This document shows positions 1 to 10,900 of a stretch of 64,000 bases of DNA, in pieces. Within the stretch, counting starts at the first letter, position 1. Every line of letters begins with the position of its first letter. The stretch lies in assembly GCF_009870125.1 (NCBI RefSeq), contig NC_046679.1, forward strand, positions 21,142,001 through 21,206,000. The letters are read 5' to 3'. Position numbers and translations under genes: made by a program. Below the pieces are notes generated by a model. It had not been told where the DNA came from, did no database searches, and was given only the letters and a program-made list of their open reading frames with translations. Source of the DNA: Drosophila pseudoobscura. Taxonomy: Eukaryota; Arthropoda; Insecta; Diptera; Drosophilidae.

Positions 1-2480
1 CATTTCCATTTCGTTACTTAAAACAAACAGACTTTCTGTTCATCGTGTTTTTCTTCCGTTTACCATGAAAATAAATGCGCAACAATTTCTTTGTAGATTT
101 TTACCATTTTCCATGCATATATCAGGATGCTATTGAACGGCCATGAGCCCAGGAGGGTCTTGGCAATTGCCTGGAACCAAACCCACAGACAGACCAGACC
201 CTGAAAAAAGGGGCAGCAACATCGTGCGAGTGCAATACTCATTTGGCCATAAAGTTTTCACTGTCACTTGGCTGATTGCATTTATAACAATTTTTTGCTA
301 TTAAAATTTTCGTTGGCTTATTTCCAATTGCCGGACATATTTTCATTCTGAGAAGACTTTCATTATGCCAATGCCAAGCCGGCAAGGACAAGGCGCACAA
401 AAACTTGTCGACAATTCCAGAGACACATGCTCGTAGTCGTAGTCGTAGTCACAGTTTTGCAGAAAAGTTTTTGCCCGTCAGCACAAAAAAGGGAAAGTCT
501 TTGATTTCGAAGGGATTTCCAAAGCTTTTAGTTGAATTGAAATGCCTCCAGACAGGGGATCAGGCATCAGCTGAGCCTGAGCCTGAGCCTGAGCGTTTGC
601 CTGAGATACGGCTATGACAATGAGAAAAAAACAGAGAGTGGAATCTAGATTGGGGAAAACTGGTGGGGAAAAGGTCAGCATAATTAATGTTGATGGCCAT
701 TGACCGACTTAGACAGGGTGCTAAATAAATGGTTGCATTCAATTTCGGGGGCTGGCATTAATTTGTCATCAATACAAATGCTGTCAGGTGGCTCAGACAC
801 GTGCCAGAAAGAGGTCCTTGCCCGAATAATTGTTCGCATAATTAATTACATTCATTTGTGTTTCCTGATTTGTGTGCGACCTCTCCGCTGTGAGGATCCA
901 TCATTAATATCCTTTCATATTGGTTCCCTTAACGGAAGTACTTCCCCGTTCTCTAAGAGTCTCACTCTGTGCACATTTTTTCCGCATGTTTTTGTTGCTT
1001 TATTTCCCTATCGCTAACAGCGCTGCGTATGCGTGACGTTTAATTGAATTGTTCATTGACATTTTGCTTTGTCGCAGCCGATGCCAATGACGGGGCCAAC
1101 CCGTTTACATTGTCAACTTTTTAATTGAATTATGTAATTGCATGGTGCACAAAGTTCCCTGGTGAAAAGCGTTGCATACGCTGCCGGGGGGAGGGTGAGA
1201 AAACTTTCTGCCACCCAACTTTCTAAATGGAAAAATTCCAAATTAAAATGTATAGCACTGCGGGTGGGCGGGGCTGGAAAAAGTTTTGAAACTGTTTTTG
1301 ATATGCTGTGAAATGTAAAAATAATGGAAAATGTCTGTGGCATGCCCACTTGATGCATGTATACAATGGTATCGATAGGTGGCAAAGTGAGTTCTTGTAA
1401 TGGGGCGGATCAATAGAAAAGTGTTTTCTAATGGAAAATACATAGGAATGGTAGCAGAGGGTTTTCTCTTACATGAATATTAGGGATAACTCCTAATCTT
1501 ACTATGCCCCAATGAATCGTTTATTCTCTGAATTATATAGACCCTTCGAATATCCTTATTGATGCCAGATTACGAAAACCCTAAAGAAATAAGCCCCAAA
1601 ACAGCTGTTGAATGTTTTTATATTATTTATGGACATAATAACAAGCCTCTCTGGGCCCCCAAGCACTTCCAGTCTTTGCCTTCACCCTCTTGACCACAGT
1701 AAGAGCTTTCAATATGGGTTATCCAGGTGTCGCGTCTGTTTGATTAGGTATATATAGACATGCAATAATGCCAGCCCACATCTTGAGCATTATTTATGGC
1801 ATCGACAAACCACTTGATGGCTACTCTCGACTCCTGGCCAAGGGGGTAGGATGCAAAAGAGGGTCATTGGAGGGCACACAGAGGTGGGCAGTGGCCATTC
1901 ATTACTCATATCAATTGGCCCGAAGGCTGGACCATTCGCACACACTCTCATCTGAGTTAATTGGCTTATATTTATATGGATTTTTACAGCCTTGAACGGA
2001 GATATATGGTGTGTGTAGGGCTCTAACTATAGGTTGACTATGCGTGGCTCTAACTATACATATCTATAGTGAGTGGATCTCCCTTCTATATCAACATATG
2101 TGTGCCCCGCTACATAGCTGCTGTGCCCTTGCCCTGACATTTTGATGATTGCGTGTTAATTAAGCGTTTGCACGCACAGTTGCACACCCCTTAGAGAGGG
2201 TGGGGGTTTTACAGGCGTGGGTTTTCGGGGGATGGAGTACCCAGGCAAATGTGGGACATAAATTTATCCTCCTCCGTTAGTGCAGATTTATGGCAGAGCA
2301 GCTGCCACAAGTGTCTGTCCTATCCGGTCCCCAGCGTCGTTCTACACTTCGCCACTTTCGCACCTCTGCAAAAAAAAAAGAAACTTTCACCCAAGTGGCA
2401 TAGTCGTATATGTGTGTGTGTGTGTGTGTGTTGGTATGGGTATGCACTACTACACGCATACGTAAGCACAAGTGACAGGT
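1..2480. other. non-coding, no gene seen
   Basis: No open frame here has a recognisable product or coding-like composition. The stretch is AT-rich with short low-complexity patches: a GAGCCT hexamer run near 571-594 and a (TG)10 microsatellite at 2411-2431. One copy of the recurrent motif GCGTATGCGTRA lies at 1025-1037. It is probably intergenic or deep-intron DNA of a Drosophila chromosome arm. Confidence 0.6.
2411..2431. repeat. (TG)n microsatellite
   Basis: About ten uninterrupted TG units, 50 bp left of the retrotransposon insertion. Ordinary dinucleotide slippage tract. Confidence 0.9.
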
Positions 2481-2492
2481 AATTTGTGCATA
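2481..2492. repeat. target-site duplication, left copy
   Basis: The 12-mer AATTTGTGCATA directly abuts the 3' terminus of the LOA element and is repeated exactly at 7987-7998 beyond its 5' terminus. This is the footprint of target-primed insertion, and it fixes the element borders. Confidence 0.93.
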
Positions 2493-2609
2493 GGTTAGGT
2501 TAGGTAGAGACGGCCGCCAAGCTCGCTCGGAGCCCAGCACACATAGGCCGGTTTCGGCCCGTTGTGATACCGTTTGGGATCATTCCCTCCCTGCAGATGA
2601 GACTTCATG
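2493..2609 (-). other. 3' UTR and tandem-repeat tail of the LOA element
   Basis: 117 bp separate the ORF2 stop from the element end. The last bases, on the plus strand, are GGTTAGGTTAGGTAG, that is CTAACC-like units in element orientation. Elements of this clade commonly end in short tandem repeats used to prime reverse transcription, in place of poly(A). Confidence 0.7.
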
Positions 2610-5600
2610 TCAACAGTTGTCCCATCCAGATGCCCTTATAAAGTTGACGATCTTTCTGGGACATAGCGTGGACATCTCCGAGATGTCGTTCAGAAAGGCA
2701 GAGCCCAAGTAATGCAGCCTCCTTCTGCTGAGAGCTGGACAGGAACAGAACAGGTGTTCCACTGTTTCCTCCTCGTCCTCGTCTCTGCAGCTGCGGCAGA
2801 AATCATTGTATGGGGCACCCAGCCTGTTTGCGTGGGTGCCTACTAGCCAGTGTCCTGTGAGGGAACGTATGACTGCGCTGCACCTTTCCCTGCCTAGTTT
2901 GCAGAGCTCTGAGGTGCGCTTCTTGTCTATGGTCGGCCATGTTTGCCGAGCTGTGCGACAACGTGGCCCTGTTTGCCACTTGTTGTCTGTCAGTAGCGTG
3001 TACTGCTCTTTTATGATGAGCTTGCAGGTGGCCATAGGCATACAAATATCCTCCTTATCTTGGAGAAGGGGGGTTGTAGTGCCAGATCTGGCCAGCTCGT
3101 CCGCTATGCAGTTGCCCTCGATATCCCGGTGACCCGGGACCCATATAAGGCTGATAGCAAATTGCTGAGCCATCTCGTGAAGAGATCTGCGGCACTTCGC
3201 CACAGTAGCCGAGTTCGAGGAGATCGCGTTAAGTGATCTGATCGCAGCTTGGCTGTCGCTGTAGATGTTTAGATTGGTTGCCGTGGTGGTAACCGTATGA
3301 AGGCAGTACAGAGCCTCCCTGATTGCTGTAACTTCCGCTTGGAAGACGCTACAGTGATCCGGAAGCCTGAAGGATTGCCTTATGTTAAGTTGTTCAGAGT
3401 AGATTCCTCCTCCAACCCTGCCGTCCAGTTTTGAGCCATCCGTGAAGATGCTTATGGCCCCGTCTGGGCCGGGGGATCCCTCGAGCCAATCGTCTCTATG
3501 AGGGATGATTATGCTGAATGGAGTCTCCGTGTGCTCCATTGGAACTTGATAGTCCGTTCTTGCTGGGACCTTGTTGTTTTTGTTTAGTATAGATGAGTGA
3601 CCTATGTTCTGGGGTACCCATTGTTCAGAGTCCCTAAGACGTATTGCTGCCATTTCTGCCCGCTCCTTTCCTGCAAAGTCAAGGCTCTGAAGGCATAACA
3701 TGGCGTTTAGCGCATCATTTGGTGTAGTTCGAAGAGCTCCACTGATGCAGAGGGCGGCTGTTCGCTGAACCTTGCCCAGCTGATTGGTTATTGTCCTTTT
3801 CGCTAGGGCAGGCCACCAGACAGTAACTCCGTAGAGTATTATAGGTCTGACTATTGCCAGATATATCCATCGGACTATGCTTGGGTTCATGCCCCACTTT
3901 AGGCCGATAGCTTTTTTGCAAGTATAGAGTGCTGTCGTTGCCTTCCTCACTCTATCCTTGACATTCAGGTTCCAGCTAAGCTTTTTGTCAATTACCAACC
4001 CTAAGTAACTGGCACTGTCGCTGAAGGAGAGCCTGTATCCGTTTAGTGTTGGTGGGTTGAGGGGCGGGACCTTGTATTTTTTTGTGAATAACACTAGTTC
4101 CGTTTTCGAGGGATTTAGTCCCAATCCGCGCGATTCTGTCCATTGGGACAATCGAGCAAGCTTTGCGGTCATTAGGTCGCATAGTGTTTGGGGGTATTTC
4201 CCCGCAAAGATAATTGCAACGTCATCCGCGTACGCCACTACTTTACAGCCCCCCTCTTCCAGGTCGCAAAGAATCTTATTGACTGCAATGTTCCATAGGA
4301 GAGGAGACAGAACTCCCCCTTGCGGGGTTCCTCTGTTGACATACCTCGACTGGGTGGACGATCCCATCGATGATGTCACCGTCCTGCGTATGAGCAATTG
4401 ATCAATGAGCATCACCAAGTGACGGTCCACCCCCAGGTCAGTCAGGGCTTCTGTAATGGCGCCCGGTGTGACGTTGTTGAAGGCTCCCTCGATATCGAGA
4501 AAAGCTATTAGTGAGTATTCTTTGAGATGCAGGGATTTTTCTACACTCGAGATCACTTCGTGAAGTGCCGTTTCCGTGGATTTTCCTTTCCGGTAGGCAT
4601 GCTGCGCACTTGAGTACAGCTGGGGACTTATGGTGGTCCGTAATTGTAACCCGATAAGTCTCTCAAAGGTTTTGAGTAGGAAAGACGATAAACTGATTGG
4701 TCTAAAGTCTTTTGGGGTTGAGTGTGAGGCTTTGCCTGCTTTAGGGATGAAAACTATCCTAGCCTTAAGCCACGCTTGCGGTATTGTACATACCGCCAGT
4801 ATCTTCCTGAAGATACTATGTAGCCAGTTGATGGCCGTCTCCCCGGCCCTCTGAAGCTGGGCCGGGATTACCTGGTCCGGGCCTGGCGATTTAAACGGGT
4901 TGAAGCTGTTTACTGCCCAACTTATGTTCCGTTTTGTAAGGATATGGTCCATCGATTCTACCGATCCCTCTCTTGGGAGGTGAGACGGCTCGGTGGATGT
5001 GCATCCGGGGAAGTGCGTGTCGAGCAAAATGTGCAGGGACTCCTCACTAGAGTTGGTCCACGTGCCATCATTCTTTTTGAGGTACCCTACCGAGGGGGTG
5101 GTTTTTGAGAGAACTTTCCGGAGTCTTGCGGCCTCCGAGGTTTCCTCGATTTCGGAGCAAAATTTTTGCCAGGAGGCTCTTTTAGCCTTCCTCGTGTCCT
5201 TTTTGTATAGTGCTAGACTGGTTTTATAGTCTGCCCAGTGAGTATCCTCCTTAGTTCTTGTGGCTCTGTTGAATAGAGTCCTGCAAGTTCTACGAAGGGT
5301 GTCTAGTTGCTTGGACCACCAGGGGGGTTTCTTTTTTCCCCTTGGTCTGGTAGAGGGACATGCTGCCTTGAAGGCTTTGTTGCACGCATCCGTAAACCTG
5401 TACACAAGACGGTTTAGGTTGTCTTCAGTGTTCGGGCAGGTAGGGGCGTTAGGAGGGAGTAGCTCCTCCAGCGTTGTGCTATATTTTTCCCAGTTGGCTT
5501 TTCTGGGGTTGATATAGTCTGTTGGTTTGGGAATATCGAAGGATAATATCGTCTCGATATACCTGTGGTCCGAGAAGGAGTGGTCTCCTAGGACTCTCCA

Positions 5601-6206
5601 GCTCTTGATTGTGTCCAGCAGTTTGCTTGACACTAGCGTGAGGTCAATGACCTCCTGCCGATTTTTAATTATAAAAGTGGGGTCATTACCCCGATTGCAT
5701 ATGTATAAATTTGAGTTCAGGATGAAGCTGAACAGTGACTCACCCCTTACATTCGTGTCCGAACTCCCCCATTGGGTGTGGTGGGCGTTGGCATCGCAAC
5801 CTATAAGTAGGTCTTTGTCCGTCCTTTCGCTGTCGCTGGCTATTTTGCGAACAAGGTCGCTCGGAGGATCATCCTCCTCGTGGGCCATATAGGATGCCAC
5901 CAGCCTGAGATGATGACCTCCTAGTTCTAGGCTTGCCGCCGTGTTATCTCCATCGCTATAATTGTGGAGCAGAAAGATATTTAGGTGCTTTCTAGCAAGT
6001 ATGCAGGTACGGATTTTACCTTCATTTTGGGATACAATGATCTTGTATTCCCTCGTCCCCAATCCACAGACCTTGCCTCCTACCACCCAAGGCTCCTGGA
6101 TCAGGACTACGTCGGCTCCGCTTGCGTCTAGGCGGAGTATGAGAGCAGCCGATGCTGCTTTACAGTGGTGGAGATTTATTTGAAGGACCCTTAGGACCAT
6201 CTTCAA
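2610..6206 (-). CDS. LOA element ORF2: endonuclease, reverse transcriptase, RNase H
   Basis: 1198 codons without a break. Residues about 1-230 form the apurinic-type endonuclease: QINLHHCK near the start, IQEPW, GCDANAHH, and SDHRYI as the catalytic Asp-His end. The reverse transcriptase covers roughly 470-740, with RGTPQGGVLSPLLWN and the catalytic box AYADDV (YADD at residues 659-662, plus-strand 4221-4232). RNase H starts near residue 919 with FTDGS, followed by a glutamate in FQAEVTA, SDSQAA and a C-terminal LARSG segment. A CRSC...H..C cluster near residue 1134 looks like the usual C-terminal zinc knuckle. The protein should nick genomic DNA and copy the element RNA at the nick. The first Met (6206) lies 47 nt inside the end of ORF1, so translation probably depends on re-initiation or ribosome slippage. 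No missing catalytic residue is obvious, so the copy may still be active in trans. Confidence 0.93.
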   Translation of the reverse strand: MKMVLRVLQINLHHCKAASAALILRLDASGADVVLIQEPWVVGGKVCGLGTREYKIIVSQNEGKIRTCILARKHLNIFLLHNYSDGDNTAASLELGGHHLRLVASYMAHEEDDPPSDLVRKIASDSERTDKDLLIGCDANAHHTQWGSSDTNVRGESLFSFILNSNLYICNRGNDPTFIIKNRQEVIDLTLVSSKLLDTIKSWRVLGDHSFSDHRYIETILSFDIPKPTDYINPRKANWEKYSTTLEELLPPNAPTCPNTEDNLNRLVYRFTDACNKAFKAACPSTRPRGKKKPPWWSKQLDTLRRTCRTLFNRATRTKEDTHWADYKTSLALYKKDTRKAKRASWQKFCSEIEETSEAARLRKVLSKTTPSVGYLKKNDGTWTNSSEESLHILLDTHFPGCTSTEPSHLPREGSVESMDHILTKRNISWAVNSFNPFKSPGPDQVIPAQLQRAGETAINWLHSIFRKILAVCTIPQAWLKARIVFIPKAGKASHSTPKDFRPISLSSFLLKTFERLIGLQLRTTISPQLYSSAQHAYRKGKSTETALHEVISSVEKSLHLKEYSLIAFLDIEGAFNNVTPGAITEALTDLGVDRHLVMLIDQLLIRRTVTSSMGSSTQSRYVNRGTPQGGVLSPLLWNIAVNKILCDLEEGGCKVVAYADDVAIIFAGKYPQTLCDLMTAKLARLSQWTESRGLGLNPSKTELVLFTKKYKVPPLNPPTLNGYRLSFSDSASYLGLVIDKKLSWNLNVKDRVRKATTALYTCKKAIGLKWGMNPSIVRWIYLAIVRPIILYGVTVWWPALAKRTITNQLGKVQRTAALCISGALRTTPNDALNAMLCLQSLDFAGKERAEMAAIRLRDSEQWVPQNIGHSSILNKNNKVPARTDYQVPMEHTETPFSIIIPHRDDWLEGSPGPDGAISIFTDGSKLDGRVGGGIYSEQLNIRQSFRLPDHCSVFQAEVTAIREALYCLHTVTTTATNLNIYSDSQAAIRSLNAISSNSATVAKCRRSLHEMAQQFAISLIWVPGHRDIEGNCIADELARSGTTTPLLQDKEDICMPMATCKLIIKEQYTLLTDNKWQTGPRCRTARQTWPTIDKKRTSELCKLGRERCSAVIRSLTGHWLVGTHANRLGAPYNDFCRSCRDEDEEETVEHLFCSCPALSRRRLHYLGSAFLNDISEMSTLCPRKIVNFIRASGWDNC

Positions 6207-7507
6207 GATTCTCCACCACCGTGATGTCCGCGTCCGAGTCGTCTGAGACTCTCTCTCGGCACATTGACTCGAAGTCGAGCATCAATTCCGTATCTGAGGA
6301 GAAGCCTTCCTGGTCTGGCTCCAGCTCGTCGTCAGGCGCTTCGATCTCCGCAACGACATCCTGCACGTCTGGGTTGACGACAGGAAGCGCCGCGGCCGCC
6401 GCGTCCGATTTGTACACCTTGATGGTGACCGAGCTGAAGCCGAAGTTGAGCTCTCCTTTTGCTGCCTCTATCGGGGCCAGCGACTCTTTATTGAGGACGA
6501 GAACTGCCTGGTTAGTCGGCCCTTGTGTCGTCTCAACTTTGGCTACCTTCCAATCGGAGGTTGGTAGTCCTGGGTTGCACCTCTGCAACATCTTGAGGAT
6601 GCGTTCTGGCTCCTTAAAGGTGGCCGGCACCCAAATTCTGGCCCTTGGTCTGCTGGGCACCTCGCTCCAGTCGACTGCGACGAGTTTCGCCCCCAGCATA
6701 CACCTCGCCGACCTGCGCTACCGCCGCTTTGTACAGCTTCACAGAGCGCTCGTCTTCGCAGGCAATTATCTTTACATTGCCCTGGAACCACCCCATGTCC
6801 TTGCAGACTGGCGGAGGTCCAGGGTCTTTGTCGAGGAGTTCGAAGCAGCGGTCGGCCAATGCCGCTTCCACCCACTTCCACTGACTCCTTGGGATTCTCC
6901 CCTCTGCGCTGCCTTTGTCGAGGACACCAATTAGCGTCCTCTCCTTGGCAATCTGCGCAAAGGAGACATTTGGCAGCACTCTGGAGCGCTTTGCTACCGG
7001 TCCCGGTGTCTCCTGCGAGCGCTGCCTCTTGGCTTGGGGAGCCACCTTTTTCTGTTCTAAGGTGAACTCCGGAAGTACGGCCGAAGCCCATTCCACCTTC
7101 TTCAGCCATTCGGCTGATGGGCTGGCTTCACTGCTGGCGTGTTGCCGACGGAGTATGTGCCCTGCACTCCTCTTTTCGGCATATGAGTATCGTTTGGCTT
7201 GGGCACTTGTCGACGGCAAGTCAACCCCCTCCGCTTTACCAGAAGGTCGGGCAGCCGCAATATTGCTTAGCTTCCCTTCCAAGGTGTCAGCTTCGGGAGT
7301 TACCTTGCCACCCACACCGGATTCGGGATGGGACCCCCTCGGGTTCGCACAGGCACCTTCCACCTTGTGGGTATTCCCCACTATAGAGCCGGTTGGGCCA
7401 GGCCTTTGGGCCGCTGCCTTCCCGAGCTTGGGATTGCTCCCAGTTGGCATTTGGGGAGCGCCGCACTCATTTGTTTTTTTGTTAGTTTTGTTTTTATTTT
7501 TATACAT
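6160..7507 (-). pseudogene. LOA element ORF1, RNA-binding protein, split by one frameshift
   Basis: The 5' part (7507 down to about 6694) and the 3' part (about 6694 down to 6160) are open in different frames and together would give about 448 residues. The frames meet at a run of five C at 6690-6694 (G on the coding strand). One base fewer there would restore continuity between GEVYAG and AKLVAVDW. The N-terminal half is Lys/Pro-rich and disordered. The middle part (ALADRCFELLDK... GWFQGNVKIIACEDE) resembles the DUF4780-type domain found in ORF1 of Drosophila LOA-like elements. The C-terminus is acidic. I see no zinc knuckle. ORF1 proteins coat the element RNA and carry it to DNA. The break may be a real mutation, a sequencing error in a homopolymer, or a slippage site; the first two are more likely. 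Confidence 0.8.
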
Positions 7508-7986
7508 CTTGTTCCCACGAGATGCAGAGAAAGGGAAAGGTCAGCCCGGGCAGAGATCCACGTTGCCCGGGTAAGGCATCATTAGAACAGGGGGCTGCCA
7601 AGTCCCTGAGCCCTCCGTTAGAGACTGGGCTATTTTTTATACCGGGCCCCCAGCCAGGCTGACTCTCGGCACGGGTCGAGTAACACACTTAGTCCGGCCC
7701 GGTGTGAGGTGGATGTGGGGGTTGGGATATGGGTAGGTATTGTGTATGGATGGGAGTGTGTGAGCTACTTATTGAGGCGGCACCACAAGCGCATCGTCAG
7801 TGTTGCTGCTTCGCGAACACCCGCTGGCTGTCCGGGACTGCTTATTTCGGTACTCTCCCGTGAGGGATGCCCGCTTATTCGCAGCTGACCTACCGAGGTA
7901 GGCCGTTCGCTATCCGCAACCCGCGACCCGTCCGGTGGCCTCAGCTAGGCCCCCTTTGAGCTACCTCACAAGCTCATCAGACCAGA
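7508..7986 (-). promoter_or_regulatory. 5' leader and internal promoter region of the LOA element
   Basis: 479 bp precede ORF1. Such leaders carry the internal promoter. The first 100 nt are rich in complementary segments: CTGGT (7985-7981) can pair with ACCGG (7936-7932), GAGGTAG (7967-7961) with CTACCTC (7901-7895), and CTCA (7960-7957) with TGAG (7943-7940). The nested order is like that of HDV-type self-cleaving ribozymes known at the 5' ends of several non-LTR elements, but the joining segments are longer than in the canonical fold. The ribozyme reading is tentative. Confidence 0.5.
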
Positions 7987-7998
7987 AATTTGTGCATA
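7987..7998. repeat. target-site duplication, right copy
   Basis: AATTTGTGCATA, identical to 2481-2492, directly outside the 5' end of the element. An A at 7986 makes the border uncertain by one base. Confidence 0.93.
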
Positions 7999-10900
7999 AA
8001 AGCGTGTATATATGGCGGAGGCATGAGGCAATAGGCGGCACAGAGAGAGGCTTCCCCTCACACCCACATATACATTATTCATTTCATTGCCAACTTTTTG
8101 CTGCTCCCACCATCTGTTATTTGTGTGTGTGTGTATGTTTGTGTGGGTGCGTGTGTTTTTGCACCCTTGGCAATTTTTGCAGTTGTCCTTCAATGGGTTT
8201 TTGCCACCCAGCCCACTACTTTTTTGTGCACTTTTCAACAGATTTCCACATGACAGATGCGACAGTAGCCTGACGGTTTATGGGCCCATAGTCGGTTAGA
8301 CGCTGTTCGATGTTATGCCCAGGCTTATTATCTCGCTGTCGCAGTTTTTGATACACCAAATGGGGGGTATAGCGGTTATGCAAGTGTGTTGGTAATGCGG
8401 TGAGGTGATGAATCTTTGATGAACTGCAACCATAAATGTCACATTTATTCAAACATTTCTATAACCTTACACAGACCCTACCCAAGATCCAACGTCAATG
8501 TCAGATGGCTACCATAATAAAAATAGTTTGAAAAACAAGTCGCTGTAGCAAATAAAGTTATTTTCCCCACAAATATTTAAATACCTACCTTTAAGAGTAT
8601 TTACACCTTCGTCGTCTGAATTGTTAACCTCTCCTTATTTACCGACCATGTTTTTCCACTTAGTTTGATGTCTCATTTGTAGCCAAACTTTAATTTTAAA
8701 ATATATATTAGTCTTGGCCTGGACACGCTGTACCTTTTGTCAATTTTGCTAAGCTGATTTGTCTGCACACAAACATTGTCCAGCGACTAAACTAATTATG
8801 CAGAGAGCACAAAGTTATTGTGGACAAAGGCAAATTCAATTATTTGTGCAAAATTTACACAAAATTCAATCAATTCAATTCGGAAGCCCAAATTGCCTCA
8901 GGAGAGTAGTACTCTGTCAACAAAAATTATCGTATGCAATAATGCCTAACGAACGTACAAAGTTTACTCAAACACACACAGATGCTATCTACATGGACAC
9001 CCAAAAAAAGAGAGGAGCCAAATGTAAAAGTTGAATATGAATATTGAATATTGACTGGCTGAGAGATTACCTGGAATTCTTAAGCAAGAAAAACAAAATA
9101 ATTTTAGAGAATGAAAGACACTATAGATTTAAAGACCTTTTGCTGATTAAATTGAATATTGTTGAATATTTCTGACTGAAATTCAGCAACCAAATAAAGC
9201 CACAGCTTCACCTCAATTTAAGAATTTACAGTATCAAATTGTAGATTATTTATTGTTTTCCAAATAATTTTCCTAGAGGTGCTCGTCCGAGTAGTGTCAA
9301 CAGAACAGAATCTGTGTGTCGCTCTGGATAAATGGCCATTGGCCATGGGTTAGATCGAGTCTCAACAAGTCAAAAACTTATGCAAATCCATTTCATGTGA
9401 CAGGCAATGTGTGAGGATACTTGCAACAGGCATGCCTCCAGGGGCAACATGTGCCAGCTGTTGAAACTAGCACTTCTGGACGGTTTTTTTTTTGTAATAA
9501 AGGAAATATATTTGTCGTAGAAGAAATTGACAATCCATACATACATATATATACCAGGCTTGAATTTAAATAAATTTAAATGAAAACGAAACTTCTTCCG
9601 TTTTTGTGCTTTAATTATGGTTCAAGCCTTATGCTTGCAAGCCATTTAGGCTTTCCCTTTTGCCACATTAAAAGGGCATTAAAGACTTTGCGGTCCCCTC
9701 AACGGTGGAAAGTTTAACAACTTTATGCCTAATAAACAAATTTCGCCATTATGCCTACTCACAGACTATATCCTGTCCCCCAAGGGCAACAAGTTATCCT
9801 CTTAATTGGCTGAGCCGGGACGTTGTTGGCCCTCTGTTTGTGTGGGCCCAATACGAAGGGTACAAGCGATTCAATTACAGGCCAAATTGCGGCTCCTTTG
9901 TGGGTGTGTGCGGACGCTGTACTTAATTGCATTGATGCTCTTCCGTTGCAAACTGCGTATGCGTAATAAGCTGCATTATCAGACACTAACAGCTTGTTAT
10001 AAGCAGCCAGGCATCCAGGCAGCCAGGGAACAGCAACAGCAAGAGCAAAACAGAACAAGGCCCGAAGGCTGTACAATTGTTGCGTATACGCAACGTGTAC
10101 AGGAAAAGCCTTCAAGTGTATAAATAACTTACAATTATACCCAGTTTCCTTCGCTCTGCCCCTCTCTGTCGTTGAAATTATGTAAACCACTGCGGTCGCG
10201 ACAATTTTCCGACCTACTCTTACACCCATTTTAGTAGCCAATAAACTTTTGTGTGCGGTTCCCCGGCTCTCGACCTTCCCCGCTCAGGTGCGTGTCCCGT
10301 TTGGACTGAAATCCTTTCTGGTAAATGTCGACACTCGTAATTTGTAATTTGCAACCATTTTTTCGAAACGTTGCTAAATTGCATTTTCCCACACACACAA
10401 CACACACACACACGCACATCCTAAAACTCGTAAATCTTGTGGCTAATGTGTGCATGTGATTTTCCCATTCGAAGAGAAGAAGAGAAGGCCTCTCTCTCTC
10501 TGCCTTTTGGTGGTTTTATTTATGCAGTTTGTCGACAAAGTTTTTAAGTGCATGTCAATGTTTATTGCGGCAAGATGTGGGCACCCAATTCTACGGGAGA
10601 GAGTGTGCGAAGGAGTGGCAAAATCTATGTGGGAGAGTGTCCCCTCTACGAAGTAGAGAGTGTTCGACTGTAAACGAGTAAGTAAATCTGTTACGTGCTT
10701 AGTCTGGCTGTATTTTGGTTTTCCAAACTTTGGTTGTGTTTATTCTCTGGTCAGTCGGGGGGTGGTGTTGGAAAGTTACACAGAATTTTGGGAAAATCCC
10801 ACACACACATAAAGTGCTTCAACCCAAAGAACTACCGGATACACAGACCCATTAAATCAATTCCCCAAAAAACAACTGGAAGCCCCTCTTGCTCTGGACT

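Larger units (their letters stand above)
2493..7986 (-). mobile_element. LOA-clade non-LTR retrotransposon, near full length
   Basis: A 5,494-bp element read on the minus strand. In element order it has a 5' leader (7986-7508), ORF1 (7507-6160, one frameshift), ORF2 (6206-2610, intact) and a short 3' UTR (2609-2493). It ends in tandem CTAACC-type units rather than poly(A). Perfect 12-bp direct repeats at 2481-2492 and 7987-7998 bracket it. ORF2 has an apurinic-type endonuclease, a reverse transcriptase and an RNase H domain. Together with the overlap of the two ORFs and the non-poly(A) end, this fits the LOA clade (Bilbo, TRIM, LOA) and not R1 or Jockey. Exact target repeats and a fully open 3.6-kb ORF2 argue for a recent insertion. 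Assignment to a particular family is inference; I cannot compare with consensus sequences. Confidence 0.9.

Noticed and set aside
6152..7574. Long plus-strand frames over the retrotransposon ORF1 (260, 219 and 89 codons)
   Set aside because: They are mirror images of the minus-strand ORF1, with no recognisable domain; the minus-strand reading has family features.
7941..7981. CTGATGAG next to a GAGCT/AGCTC hairpin, like a hammerhead ribozyme core
   Set aside because: The obligatory GAAA after stem II is absent (TCAAA is found) and no stems I/III fit.
9759..10241. 160-codon minus-strand open frame
   Set aside because: Composition is chance-like, its N-terminal part overlaps simple sequence, and it matches no family; no splice or promoter context.
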